A stretch of 64,000 nt of DNA, taken from the NCBI GenBank assembly GCA_026018925.1, contig JAKSZU010000004.1, forward strand, positions 110,059,489-110,123,488, in the 5' to 3' direction. Origin of the DNA: Tupaia tana. Lineage: Eukaryota > Chordata > Mammalia > Scandentia > Tupaiidae. The notes under the pieces are model-generated. The model did not search any database. It saw only the letters and a list, made by a program, of their open reading frames with translations, and had not been told where the DNA came from. A program made the position numbers and the translations under genes. Numbering within the stretch: position 1 is the stretch's first letter; the number at the start of each line of letters is the position of its first letter. Of the stretch, positions 12,590 to 26,800 are shown piece after piece.

Positions 12590-13270
12590 AGAACGGGTGA
12601 CCTCGTGTTGGGCCGAGTGGGAGGGGGCGAGCGTCCCTGTAGAGCCGAGGGTCAGGCGGGGAGCAGGCCCTCCGAGACACGCAGGGAGGGCATTCCCGGA
12701 GACCTGCTGGCTGCACGGCTGTGTACTGCCTCTGCTGCAGTTTTTGAAGAAGTGCCCTGGCTCGGTCCGATTCTGGGGCTGGTGGCTCGTCCTGCCTCTC
12801 CGACTTCCCCGCTTATCATCAAATCCTCCTCACGTCCACTCACCACGGTGTATTGTTCTTCCATAAGCTCCGACGTGTACCTGTCTCTGGGATTCTCCTT
12901 CGGGGTCCCACAGCTGGGTGCCTTACTTCCTGCTGAGACGTCTTCAGTGAGCCCTTTCCTGCCCACGTCACCTAAAATAATTCCCTCCCGTCTCACTTCT
13001 CGGCCGTGCGTGTTCTCATCCCACTTTCTACATGTTTACGTGTTTGTCCAGTCTTCCCTACGCCTCGAGGGTCTTTTTAAGGAACCATATCTGATTTGCC
13101 CACGGCTGTATCTGTCTTTGCTGAAGGGAGTCTGGCACATGAGGCATTTATTAAATGAACAAATAGCAGAATGTTCACCTCCAGGACGGCGGCAGCTGGA
13201 CTGCCTCCTAGGGACACGGGGCGCCCGCTCTGCTCCGGGGCGTTGGGTGGTGCTTGCGGGATGAGAGGTG
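12590..13270. other. GC-richer, CpG-containing segment upstream of the FMO gene
   Basis: The stretch is clearly richer in G, C and CpG than its AT-rich surroundings. It lies 0.5-1.2 kb before the first coding exon. The 219-codon frame in it has no family resemblance and is explained by composition. The 3' part (13030-13175) looks like the 3' end of an L2 LINE (ggcacatgaggcatttatt). A promoter role is only a possibility. Confidence 0.35.
13030..13180 (+). repeat. L2-type LINE 3' end (ancient)
   Basis: The order catatctgatttgcccac, gtctggcacatgaggc, tttattaaatgaacaaat follows the familiar L2 3' end, diverged. Confidence 0.5.
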
Positions 13271-13754
13271 CTGTCGGGTTTCTTACCCCGCTCCCTCTTT
13301 AAGCTCTATGTGAGGCAAAAGTAGGGATGTTCTGGCCTAAACTGTGCAAAAATAGTCAACATGAGTGTTTCAAAGAGCAGGTAGGAGTGGCAGAAGTTGT
13401 TACAAGTCCATCTGGGCAAAGTCTGTGTGTGGAGAGGTTTTTCAGGGGCTGTGTGTGGCAAGTGGAGGGAAGGATGGCAAAGAAATACAAATGAAGTCGT
13501 ATGCCCAGGAACATTTTGGGAGTCCAAACCCTTATTTAAAACAATCTAATTTAAACTAGAAAACAAAAAATCATCAAGTGAGGTAGTGTTTTCTGTCACT
13601 GTAAGAGCCTTCAAAAGGCATGACAGCTTTGACCAAGACAGTCCTTAAATGCATTAACCAGCAATTTCAGGGAGGAAAACCGAATGCTCCCAGACTATAG
13701 AGAATAAACATGGCCGGACAGATCCGATTTGATCTTAGTGTGTCCTGATTCCAG

Positions 13755-13894
13755 ACACGATGCCGGGGAAAAGGATCGCAGTGATCGGTGCTGGGGTCAG
13801 CGGGCTGGGAGCCGTCAAGAGCTGCCTGGAGGAGGGGCTGGAGCCCACCTGTTTCGAAGGAAGCAATGACATTGGAGGGCTGTGGAGATACGAG
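13755..13894 (+). CDS. FMO coding exon 1 (family exon 2): residues 1-45
   Basis: The acceptor is cctgattccag. Five untranslated bases precede ATG at 13760. The exon encodes the N-terminal FAD Rossmann strand ([11 protein letters not shown]), [10 protein letters not shown] and [10 protein letters not shown]. The donor is gtgagt at 13895. The coding part is 135 bases, the same as FMO1, and ends in phase 0. The residue after CFE is Gly where FMO1-5 have Arg or Lys. Confidence 0.95.
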
Positions 13895-14770
13895 GTGAGT
13901 CTGGGCCGTCTCGGCTTCCACGTGTGGGACACGTTTCTCCCACAAAGGGGAGGCAGGAATGCAAGGCCTACAACACAAGTACAGTAGCAGCGTAACAATG
14001 ATAATCATAATTGTAAGGTTTATCTATTAATTGAGATTTATAGAGAAAGAAAGAGACCGGTGACAGAGTCTCACCACACCACTGTCCTCTCCACGGCCTC
14101 CCAGATAGCTGGAATCACGGGTGTGAGTATGTTCAAATTGACCCAGGATTTTTTCGTTCTTTTTTTGGAGAGGTTTTTGCTATAGGGTGTGTGCACTCGC
14201 CGGAAAGACAGAGAAAGACACAGAGACAGGAAGCAAGAAATCACACCCAGCGGGGGTGGCCATGCCGCAATCTCTTCTCCTCCATTCTCCTCTCGGGATC
14301 TTGGTCATGCATGCACATGCGCCCGGCATGAGTTTAAGCCACCGGGTCCTGGACTCGAACTGTGGTCAACCACATGGGAGTCCAGCGACATAGCCATTAC
14401 GCTAACTGCTGGTCCCAAGTTGACCCAGGATTTGACCCAGGCCTCCCAAGTGGCTCCAGTACCTTACAGTGACAGTGGTGCTGTACCATGTGCACCACTG
14501 AGGCCAGGTTAATAATATTTTTTTTATTAATGCCTACACCAAGTGTTGAATCCCAATCTCTTCTTCTCCCCAAGGACGGAGCTCCATCTTTTTCCTTTCA
14601 GAGCCTAGACTGCTGGCTCCTTTTCTTCCTCCTTCCCACTCTCCTCCCTCTCTTCCTCCTCCTTTTTGTTTATTTGTTTATTTCTTCCATGAGAGAGATG
14701 GACAGACAGGTACTCTCAGCAGGGTCTTCACGCTGAGACTCACCAGCAGACTCAGCCAAGCAGGATCATA

Positions 14771-14814
<44 letters not shown>

Positions 14815-17800
14815 GAGGCCTCAGGACCTGACTCTGGGACTCCCGCTCACGTGTCCAGCATTGCAGAGTACCGCGATGCAGCTGTGTCATGGTCTGGCCC
14901 CAAGTCTAGTTTCTTCAAGGAGCAATGTCTGCTTTCTCTCTGCAGTTTCTCACTTGTCTCTGCATTTCAGCCAACGCTATGTGATGCATCGCCTGCACTT
15001 CCTGAAAACTATTCTCATTGCTGTTACTGAAGCTGCCAAATCAAACAGACTTTCCTCAAGTTCTTGCTTTCTCATGGGGATATAATAATGTTAAGACACA
15101 GTTTCTTTTGAAAACAATTTGCCTAGCTTCTGTGATTTTCCTCTCTTTTCTTCACTTTTCCTTCTCAATATTTTTCCATTTGGCCCCTGAACGTGGCTGA
15201 TTATGACTTTATTCTTGGTCTTCTGGTCCTTTAACTTTTTGTAAACTCTTTAAGTTGCCTCTTCATCCTCTCTTGGTTGCAGCCACCATACATAGGCTAA
15301 ATCTTGATCCTTTGATCCTTATTTTCAGCTGAATGACATTTATATATAAGAGCAACTAACACCAACTGTCCCATAGACAAACTGAAATTTCAAGAGCTTA
15401 GCACAATACGATTCTGGCCTTCCTCAGGGTACAGTGTTATTGAGTGACCCTTCCCCACCTTAAAGTTATATCCCTAGACCATGTGACCTCCCAGGATGCT
15501 GTGGAGAAGAAAATTAAAAGGTAGATTTTTAGCTGCCTAGGTCCAGCCTAGGTGTGGAGTGGCTGCCTGATTTGCTAATCTCTCCAACATTTCTTTGGCT
15601 TTTCATGTCTTTCATTTTCTGTATAACCAGTTCCCTGAATTATATCCCCTGTTTCACACTGAGTATAGTTTCCGGGTTCCCAGTTCACCCCGACCAATAC
15701 AGAAACATCTCCAGGAAAGCGTGTCTAACTCTTCTGTGACATCCGAACACCGTAGTACGCATATCACTATTTCCTGCCACTTGGCGTGAAATTGTTGCTC
15801 TCCCTGTAACATTTTTTTTTTTTTGAGAGGTTTTTCGCTATAGGGCGCGTGCGCTCGCCAGACAGACAGAGAGAGACATAGAGACAGAAAGCGAGAAATC
15901 ACCCCCCAGGGGGGATGGTCACGCCGCAATCCCTTCTCCTCCATTCTCCTCTCGGGATCTTGGGCACGCACGCACACGCACCCGGCGTGAGTTGTAAGTC
16001 ACTGGGTCCGAGACGCGAACCGCGGTCAACTACGTGGGAGTCCAGCGACATAGCCATTACGCTAACTGCTGGTTCCCTCCCTGTAACATTTTTAAGGTAT
16101 TTATGTGACTTAGTTAGTCCTCATAGCACCCCTGCAAGGTAGGCAAGGACTTCTTTATAGACAAAGAAACAGACTTGGAGAAATGACTTAACATCAGGTT
16201 CCTTTTCCAAGTCATGTAGTAATGATGTGTCTCCTGGACCACATCAAAATACCACAGCAAATCATCTGATTTCTCTGGGGATACTCATATTTTAAGTTAT
16301 CATGTATAAAAAGTGCTGGTCATATTTTCAGAGGCTCAACTCCTTTTTAAAACACTTGTGCCAGGGCCAGCAGGTGGCATGGTCGTTCAGGTGCTGGACT
16401 CCCTCATGGCCAACCACCCCGAACCTGGTCAGCTTGCTTTCTTGCTTTCACTCTCCCTCTCTGATGAGCACACATGCCCTGTAGCAAATAATAAAAATAA
16501 TAATAATACATAAAATTAAATAATTTTTAACAAAATAACACTTGTCCCTAGCTTCTGTGATTTCTCTCTTTTGCTCCCAGCTTTTCCTTCTCAATATTTT
16601 TCCACTTGATCTCTTAAGGTAGTTGGTTGTGGCTTTATTCTCCATCTTTTTTTTTTTTATCAAGAAGAGTACTTTTGGATCTGAGTGTAACAATATAATG
16701 ACTTTTATTGACCATGATGCTCTTTACATAGAAGAAAACACATACTTTGATCTGTTCTTAAGCTGGTATAAGGGTTTAGCAGAAATTAGATTCCAAAATC
16801 TGTGACTTCAAGTTTAGAATATTTAAATACACACATTACTGATCCTTTACTTCACTAATATTACACACAAGATCCAGAAAAAAATTAAGACCCCTCCAAA
16901 TCATGTTTTATGTGTACATATATTAAAATAATGTGTTTGGGTTTATAATAAAACTTTTTAGGTAAAAATAGCACATTTACAATGGTGGTGTGTTTTTCTT
17001 TCACCTTAATTATTTAGATAGCTAGTCTTTTTTCTTTTTTTTTTTTTTTTTTAGCAAGATTTTTGCTATAAGGTATTTGAGCTTGCCAGAGTGATGGAGA
17101 GACAGAAAGCAAGAAAGCACCACTCAGGGAGGATGGCCATGCTACAGTCCCTTCTCCTCCACTCTTCTCTCAGGATTTTGGACATGCACACACACATGCC
17201 TGGCAATGAGTTTTAGGTTGCTGGGTCCAGGACTCAAAATGCGGTCAATTATGTGGGAATCCAGCGACGTACACATTACACCATCTGCTGGTCCCTATAT
17301 AGCAGTCATAATTTTTTTAAATTAATTTATTTGTTTTACATTATTTCATTTTGTGTGCTGTGCTGAACATCACCACAGCATACAAAATGCAATTTCCCAT
17401 CTGGAATACACTGTAAAGTGACTTAATGATACATATTATTGTCAACAAATAATTTTCCATTTCTCGTTTCATATATATATATATATATATATACATATGT
17501 TTCCACCCCTATTTCTCACCCTCTGCCATTTCCCGTCCTCCTCCAACTCTGTCTCTGGTATCTGCAGTTGCTTTCCATTCCTTTGCTCTTTCCCACATTT
17601 TATTGATTCACAAAATATCTTAATTAATATAAGTACTTTCAATAGTAACTTCAGCTGATATCTACATATCCGTGAACACATGTCGACTTCAGGCATGAAA
17701 CTCCATGGGTAGAATGAATACACTGTAAAGTAGCACCTCACTGACGCTATCTAGCTTACTGTGGTCATTAAATAGGTGTTTTTTTAAATGTACTTTTTAA

Positions 17801-20800
17801 TTTCAAGGAAAGTAGTTTTAGGTTTAATAAATCAAAGTAAAAAATGTTAAGAGAACTTTGCTTAATACTTTTTTAAAATTTATATATTTTATTATTATTC
17901 ACATTAAATCGCTATACATCATTTAGATTATGAAAAGACTTTACCCAGCATGATATATACCTCAGTCCAGCCCAGTTGAGACCACCATACACATCCTCGT
18001 TAACAGATAATAAACCTTATCTGTGTCCTACAAGTGTCTTACCTCTCCATTTCCCCCCCAAATTTCCTACACGCTTCCCCTCTCACACTCTCTTTTCACT
18101 TTGTTTTTTAAAAGAAGCAGAAGAAGGGCTGCCAATGCACATGACAGATATTGTATCGGGTCATCAGAAAAGTCATGATGTATTTTTCTGTTTTTCTGTG
18201 CAAAATTGTTCCATGACTTTCCCTACAACCCAGTATGTCGTGTGGACTCCTACAGTAACTTGGAAAATGAAGGTAATGTGCTTAACAGGATCGAGTTAGG
18301 TAATGTGTATGAAAAACCCTAAAACTACCAAGAACTGTAAAGTGCTGAACCTCTACACGCCTATCTGTATGTGTACAGATAAATAGATAATATATAGGGA
18401 GAGATCCTGAAAGATCGAGAGGCTGAGAACAGAAAGGTAGACGTTACAAGATTTAAAGTGATGATCACAAATGATACGTCTTACTATAACTTTCCATAAG
18501 ATTCTAATAAATGTGCTCCCTTATAGTTAGAAAAACCAATTAAAAATAAGGGAGGGGAGCCCCTACCCTGGTGATTAAGGCAGCTGGATCCCCCATGGCC
18601 AACCTGGACCTGCTGACTTGCAGAGCATGCCAGGAACATGTGCATGCATGCTCCAAATTCTGAAAGCAGCGAGAAATGCAGAAGGAACTGAAGTGTGACC
18701 GTTCTCCACGGAGGAGGGGGAGACTCACTTTCTCTCTCGCTCACTCTCTGGCAAGCACATGCCCTCTGACTCATTTTTAAAAAGTGGCGAAGAACATATG
18801 GCCTAGTGGTTAAGGGATCTGGATCCCACGTGGCAAACCATGCTGTTCTCTTCCAGCCTCTGAGGCTTGACAAGCATCCCAGGCAAGTGTGCATGTGTGC
18901 CTGTAATCCTGACAGGTAGAGAAAGGGAGAAGGGACTGCATTATGACCAGACCCCATTGGAGAGTGCTTACAACGCTCTCTCTTTCTCTGTCTCTCTCTG
19001 GCTAGCACATGTACCCTTTGTCAATGTGCTTTTTCTTTTTAATGAAGTTTAATATAATTATGATCCCTGTCTTTTTCTATCAGCCTCTACAAATAATCCA
19101 GGCCTTCTTGGAATTTCCTTTTTCCATGACATTCTGGTCTGGTCCCTCAGTTCAGAACTCAAAGTCCCATCAATCTCTGTGGGCAGAGAGATGCCCTTAT
19201 CCTCCTCTGCTTGTTTGCTCTCTACATTTTATGTTTGTTCCACTACGCTTTTCATTTAAGATTCTCTTGATCTTCTCTTCATAGCCTTTTGTTCACTTCC
19301 CAACCATTTTTTTTTTAATGTCTTAAAGCTATCTACCTCAAGGTATTTTATCTCTTAGTGAAGAAAAGAGAAAATCAACTTTCATTGAAAGAATTCAGGC
19401 CAGGAGCCTGGTAATACGGAGAGATTTATTTTTACACTGTTACTCTTCTGAAAGATGGTGTTCTCTTCTCTTGGTAGGAGAAGGCTGAAGGCGGCAGGCC
19501 AAGTATCTACAAATCTGCCACCAGCAACACGTCAAAGGAGATGACGGCCTACAGTGATTTCCCTTTCCCCGATCACCTTCCCAACTACTTGCACAATTCC
19601 AAAATCATGGAGTACCTCAGGATGTATGTCCAACACTTTCACCTTATGAAGCACATCCGGTTTCTGGTGAGTGGGTGGAGACCTCGCTCTGGTGCAGGTG
19701 GTCTCCTCTTAGAGTGGAGAGGCAGGGCCAGAGTGCAGGAGGAAGGTGCCCAGTCTCAGGGTGGTTAAACACTATGTGCTTCACCATGTATAGGAACGTT
19801 CTTCAAACAGCTTATGGGAAAACCATGCATGAATTAAAAAGAAGAACTTTGCACCAAAATAAATTTGTACTTTAATTCCATTTTTCCACAAACTCTTTGA
19901 AGTCCCCTCATACCATCCCCAGTGATGTTAGCAAGGGCATGTCTCCAAACTTCCTTTAAGAAAAAAAGTGTGGTAGAGTCGCTAAAACACCATGGACAGT
20001 TGGTGTAGACTCCTCACTGACCACATCCAGAATCCCATCTGGAATAAACCAAATAATGTCTTTATTTAAAGAGGCATTGGGCAAGAAATCATTTTTTTAA
20101 AAAAAGTTTATTTAGTTATGTTTTCCTTCTTTAAAAATAATACTTATTGTAATTTCTGACTCACATATAATCATTATATATCTTTGTGGGGAATAGTGTA
20201 ATTTTTCAAAGCATGTATGCACAATGAAATAGTCAAATCAAGGATGTAAACTTCAAACAGTTTATGAGAAAACTTCATGAATTTTGAAAAATAATTTGGG
20301 ACCAAAATAAACTCATACTTTATCTCCAGTATTTATTAGCATATTATGCTGTACACATGTGAAATACACTCTATTAGTGTTTTGTGTGGAAATATGTATT
20401 AATCACTAACATTCTTTACTATGGCACCCAGTCTATTGGGTTGTCAGAAGAGTCATGATGCGTTTTTGCATGGAAAAACACATCATGACTGTTCTGGTGA
20501 TTCAATATAACCTATTCTACTTGTTTACAAATATATATATAGTTACATGAGAGAAAGAAAATTCCCAACAGGTCCACATGACACGATCCGGCCCCATCTC
20601 AGCCAGCCCAGATCATCGGTGTGTGTGCTCACTCCATGCAGAGGTCCCACAACATGAACCTGAGTTTCCCAGGTGGGTCCAGCATCAGGGAGCATGGTAT
20701 TACTGCCATGCCGTCAACTGGCCCAGAAGGGGAAATAAGTTCTGAACTAACTACTTTATGAAATTCTGAAGAGTAGGGACAGGCAACCTTATTCATTAAG

Positions 20801-23800
20801 GCCAAGAGTTCTTGGAAAGGAGGGAAACTGGGGAGTGGCATGACTCTTCATTTGTCTCATTACCAGTCAAAGGTATGCAGTGTGAGGAAGCGCTCTGACT
20901 TTTCCTGCACGGGACAGTGGGATGTGGTGGTTGAGGCTGAGGGGAAGCAGGAATCCTACATCTTTGATGGGATTATGGTGTGCAGTGGCCTCTACACCGA
21001 TCCGTTCTTACCACTCGAGAACTTTCCAGGTATGTCATACGAATGCTAAGGCCCTCTTCTCGTGAAGTCTTGTCTTTGTTTCTATTGTTCTGAAAAGTAT
21101 TTAGAACTTAAAATCACCTCATTTTCACAGTAAATAATACCTTTTATGATTATAAAGTAATATATTATCTTTGAAATTTCATTCAAATAATATATTGTAT
21201 TATAAAGCTGAAAATAAAAATTACTAATATCCTATCACCACTACTTCTGGGCTATTTTAAGAGTAAAGTCCTAATTTTTTTTTTTTTTTTTTTTTTGGAG
21301 AGGTTTTCGCTATAGGGTGCGTGCACTCGCCAGACAGACAGAGAGAGACAGAGAGACAGAAAGCGAGAAATCACCCCCCAGGGGGGATGGCCATGCCACA
21401 ATCCCTTCTCCTCCATTCTCCTCTTGGGATCTTGGGCACGCACCCTCATGTGCCCGGCGTGAGTTTTAAGCCACCGGATCTGGGTTGCAAACCACAGTAG
21501 ACTACATGGGAGTCCAGCGACATAGCCATTACGCTAACTGCTGGTTCCCAAGTCTTAAAATTTTTGCCACCCTTGGAAATTTGTTTTGTGTCTGTAATAG
21601 TTTGGAATAAGACCAAAGCTATGAAAAAGTCTCAAGAATTAGCACTATTTCTGAATGTGTGTGTATATACACCACGCAACAAATATCAATAGCTGAGTCA
21701 CTGTGCATCTTAAAACAGATTGCAATTGGGATGGGATGAGATGGGATTGGAGACACTCAAAGAAAAGAGGTAAACTTGTCTTTCAAAAACGTTATATGTC
21801 ATAGGAGCATTTCGAGGGATCCTTATGCCATTCCTATGCAATAGGCAAAATGATTTCCACTTGGCACATTCAGTTTGTAGCTACTAGTGAAAGAGCTGAG
21901 ATTCATGCCTAGGGTTTGTATGGCTTCAGGGTCTCCTCTCACATTGACTCTCAGGTGAAGGGCTCATTTTGGAATGGAACAGAAACCTCTACCGGGGAAA
22001 AGAAGACAGGAGAAGGATGGCTGACAGTCATTTTCAGGAGCTGAGAAACTCACCTAAGATCTTTGCTCTTTCAAACAAATAACAAAAAGAGTTATCTTCA
22101 AGGAATAAGAGGGATCTGAGTGGACAGGAAGTCACTGCAGTAGCTACAACATGGTAATTGATTGGTGGTGTAGCCCAGCCACAAACAACAGAACTCGGGG
22201 AAGTTAGAGTCTGGGAACAGCCAGATTCATCCCAGAAGTCTGCAAGGTGAGGCTCAAAGATGAGCCTACAGGAGAAAGCTTACGTTTTAGAGCAGATTTT
22301 GTGGGCAAGAAAGGAGCTCAGCAGGGATGGAATCTCGATAAGGACTGAATAGCACTGTCCCGTATCACACACACCCTACAAAAAAATTTAAAATAAAATA
22401 AGAACATCACAAAATTAATCAGCTTCTATGGCTTTGCCATATAAGATTTCTCTTTAATTTAGAGTGAATTTTCTTGGGAAAAATAAGAATTCCTTACCTC
22501 CTCCAAGCTTTGGATCTTATGGATGATTTTGGAGCATATGTTCCCTGAATAGAGTGATATTGCTAACAGGAAGGTATCCTGGGCCCAGGGACAAAAGAAA
22601 CTAGGGATGAGCGCTTGGTCAGGAAAACGAGACAAAGGAAACCAGGTTGGAAGCAGTAGCTGTAAATAATAGGGTGACAGATGAAGAAGGTGTTTTACTT
22701 CACTAAGAGCTGAGCTCCTCTTTGAAGGTTTGGTAGAATTCAGGTAAGTAAAAACGAGGCAAAAATGAGATGCCCAGATTTCTCAGAAATCTAGAGCTCT
22801 GACTGGCATAGAACTTACAGTCTAGAACACAAGCACAGGATTCGTTCCACCTGACGTGGCTGGGCGGCCATGTCCTTGAAGCTGGCCTCTGCAGGCAGCA
22901 GGTGAGATGCTATGGCAAGCTGTCCAAGGAGCGCAGAGATAAGCTTCAAGATATTCCAGCAATTAAACAAACAAAACAAAATAAGGATCAAGGCCTGAGC
23001 CCTTCTACTCTTGCCCACAGGAATCAAACGGTTCAAAGGTCAATACATCCACAGCCAGGAGTACAAGAGTCCAGAGAAATTTCGGGAGAAGAAAATCGTG
23101 GTGGTCGGTATCGGAAACTCTGGAGCCGACTTGGCGGTTGAGCTCAGTCACGTAGCCGCACAGGTTTGGCTCTGCCCATTCCCCGCCTTCGCGTGCGAGG
23201 GCAGCTGACGCCGAGACGTCAGCACAGGATGAAGTGTGCGGTGTGACCCGCGCCGCTCAGCCCTGTTCATCTCCTCTTCACGTCTGGTCTCGTAGACATT
23301 TTGGTCATCTATTACAAAGAAAAGAAAACAAGATTGGAGTAAAAGTGATGACTAAATTGCTAACATTTACCAAAAGTGGAGGTTTCCTCAGCTCAGCCAA
23401 GAGCTTCACATTTAAATGGACCAAGAGACCATTTTTAAGATTTTCCTTATTTTTTAATTGACATGACATTTGACCTCCCACAGCTCTGACCCCTTTCCTA
23501 ATTGGCTTGTACAGACATGATTAGCAGTGTTCTAGATACTCTAATGTTGTAATTAGCAAATGGATGGGATCTTAGGTGTCAGTTTGTTGGTTTCTAGTCT
23601 TCTTACATCATTTTGTTTGTCTGGAATTTGGCCCTTAAGAGACTACAGGCAGAGGACAGTGCTTTCGAGAAAGTTCAAAGGGCAAGTGCATGATCTTGAG
23701 AGGGAGGCTGGGGTGGGTCTCTGGAGCTCTCAGCACCAGGTCACGTGTATCTGTGTGAGTGTGAGAGTCTGTGTGTCACTCTACCTGTCAGTCTACCTGA

Positions 23801-26800
23801 ATTTGAGAAGAGAGGAATGCTTTAGGCTAAAAAGTCAAGTGATTTCTTATCCATTTCTCCTTCTGTGCCAAATAAGAGATCTTGAAAAGCTGACAAAAGC
23901 ATCCTTTGAAAGGAAATGTATTGTGTGGTAGTTGTTTTTAATATATTTGCATTCTCTCTTAGGTGTTTCTCAGCACAAGACGGGGTGCATGGATTTGGAA
24001 CCGGGTCTGGGACCATGGGATGCCCATGGACACAGTCCTCTTCACTCGTTTTAACTCTGTGTTCAACAAAATTTACCCAGCATTCTTAATCAACCGATGG
24101 GCAGAAAATAAATTAAATGCTCGATTTAACCATGAAGTTTATGGTTTGCAACCCCAACACAGGTATGTTCTACAATTTTTAAAAAATAATTTGACCTCTA
24201 CCTTTTGGGGCGAGCAGGACAGACTTGGAACTTAGAGCTGGTTTAGAGACCTTGTTCAGCACCTTGAAAACAGACTCCGCCATCTCAGGAGAATGTTAAT
24301 CCTTGTCTCTTTTCTCTTGCTTCTCTGGGTCATTCTACTCACTTGCCTTAGAGGAATGAAATCAAGTTTCGGGAAGATGGCAGGAGCTTTATCTGTCCCT
24401 GCCCTTCATGCTCAGGCAACTGTTCACTTCTTTAGAATCCACAACCTTCATGGGATACACCAGCAACAGATGGTGTATTATGTCATAAAAGTCAACTTCA
24501 GTTTTTCCCAGGACAAAAGGAATAATTGGGAATTTGTTAATAGAAAGCAATAAGAGGAGACACTCTGGAGAGGGGAAATCCTTTGAAATGCAATTTATAA
24601 TTTCTTTACTTTGCATAGAACTCTGGGACCACCCAGCTCTGATTCGGAGCCCAGCTTCACCACTTACTGACCATGTGCTATTGGCGAATGTACATAACTC
24701 TTGCTTCATTGTCCTTACATGAGATGGGGATAATGTTAGTGCCAAAGTAGAGGGCTGTTTGGAGTATTTTTTAATTATTTATTTTATTTTATTTATTATT
24801 GTTGTTGTTTTAAAATTTTGCTGTGGGGCACGTGTGCTTATCAGAGAGAGACAGACAGAGAGAGAGAAGGAAAGTGAGAAAGCAAGCCTCCAGGTCCAGA
24901 ACTTGCACTGTGATCAGCCATGTGGGAGTCCAGTGCCCTAACCACCATACCACCTGGTGGTCCCCTCTTGGGAGTATTAAATAAGAAAATACATGCATAG
25001 CTTGTACTGGTATCTGGCATACAGTTAATGCTCAACAATTTGCTTTGTTTTACATTGTCAATTTTCCAACTCTTTTAAAGCATACCCATGGCAATTAATT
25101 TAAAGAGTTAACTAATAACATGAAAGGGCCAATGCTATTAAAAGAAGGATTCACATTTCTTTTCTGTTTCCCAAGAAATTTCGTATCATGCAGGGCCATG
25201 TGGGGAGTGCTAGGTCTGGCCAGAAAGAAGCAGGACAAGGTAGAGAGGGAGGAAACTCAGTAGGAAGAAGAGGAATTAGGACGGAGAAAGTACCAGAAAG
25301 GTCAAGTGTCCAATATTATCGGAGCACCTTGGTGTGTACCTATTGCATATGTGAGTTAAAGCGAGCTCATCTGCTCCCTTGCCCCAACACTCAGGGCAGT
25401 GAAGGCTCATCAGGAGGTGTGCTGTAAACAAGGGAAGGTCATCCAGCTTTCGTACAAAGGCAGTTCTTGTCTGCCTGAGATGTAGTGTTCTTTTTCAAAT
25501 GCCAAACCTCAAAAACATGCATTCTGGAGCCAGAACAATCTTCTGAGAGAGACAATGAAAGCGATGAAGGAAGACTGAAGGTCTCCCCCGTGAAGACACA
25601 GTAAAAACCTGCACATATAATGAGGAAGAGGGAGAGGAATGTGGAGTTCACCAAATGCTATGTAAGAGCCAACAGTAAATACCTCTGGAGCTCTAAGAAG
25701 TAAAATTTGGAACAAACATAAACATTAGATGATTAATACAAATAGGGGTAATAGAATAAAGCCTTGCTTCAAAATGTGAGGAAAGAAAAAAAAACTTTTC
25801 CCTTTAGTGAATATTTACTCAAGTATTATATGTGGAATATAAGTATATTTCAGTTAAAAATACTTCATTAGGGGGCCAGCAGGTGGCACGGTGGTTAAGG
25901 TGTTCGACTCCTACATGGCTAACTGTGGTTTGAGTCCCCAACCTGGCAGCTCGACTTTCTTACTTTTCCTCTCTCTTTAGTGTGTGTACATGCCCTATAG
26001 AAAAATTTAAAATAATAATAATAAAGTTAAATAAATAACTGCTTACAAAATACTTCATTAAAATTATGGATTCATTTTGTCATCATGGGAGAAAAGAGAG
26101 AGAGGGAGAGAGAGATAACCAGCAGATAGCACAATGGATATGTCACTGGACTCCCGTGTAGTTGACCGCAGTTCAAGTTCTGGACCCGGTGGCATAAAAC
26201 TCACACCAGGTGCAAGTGCGTGCATGGCCAAGATCTCAAGAGAAGAATGGAGGAGAAGGGATTGCTGTGTGGCCATCCCCCCCAGGGGGAAATCCGCCCC
26301 CAGGATTTCTCACCTTCTGTCTCTGTCTCTCTCTGTCTCTCTGGTGAATGCATGTACCCTATAGAAAAAATTTCTCTCTAAAAAAAAAGATAGGTAGATA
26401 TCATACATATATATGATATATATATAACTATATGTGTGTGTGTGTGTGTGTATATATATGTATATGTATATATATATATGTATATATACACACACTTCAC
26501 AAAAAAAATGTTTGTGCTACTGTGAGAGTTAGCATAATGGGCAGTTTGACATAAAGTGCGGTAAGATAATAGTGGCTCCGCCTTCACGAGCCCTGGCTTA
26601 CCAAATCTCTGGTGCTTTATTAATGCATTGGATCTGCCATGTAACCTAGAGTAGTAATGCATTCTCTCTCTTTTTGGTGTCGGTAAGTGCAGTCTCTGTC
26701 TACCTGGCTGTTGGGAGTATAAATGGAGAAACACACAAAATTGCCTATCTATACAACTTAGATAAAGTCAATCAATATTTTTTGAGTTCCTGCTGTGGTC

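Larger units (their letters stand above)
13895..19477 (+). other. FMO intron, 5583 bp
   Basis: The longest intron found. It carries family A, B and C SINEs, a 7SL-like element split by a SINE, MIR-like sequence, L1 3' fragments, a (CA)n tract and one palindromic mariner-like element. The acceptor is ctcttggtag. Confidence 0.9.
19667..20866 (+). other. FMO intron, 1200 bp
   Basis: Contains two Hsmar2-like elements, one mariner-like MITE and one antisense family C SINE. The acceptor is tttgtctcattaccag. Confidence 0.9.

Noticed and set aside
12605-13264. 219-codon + frame as a gene
   Set aside because: No start context, domain or splice pattern; lies in a GC-rich segment and runs into an L2-like repeat.
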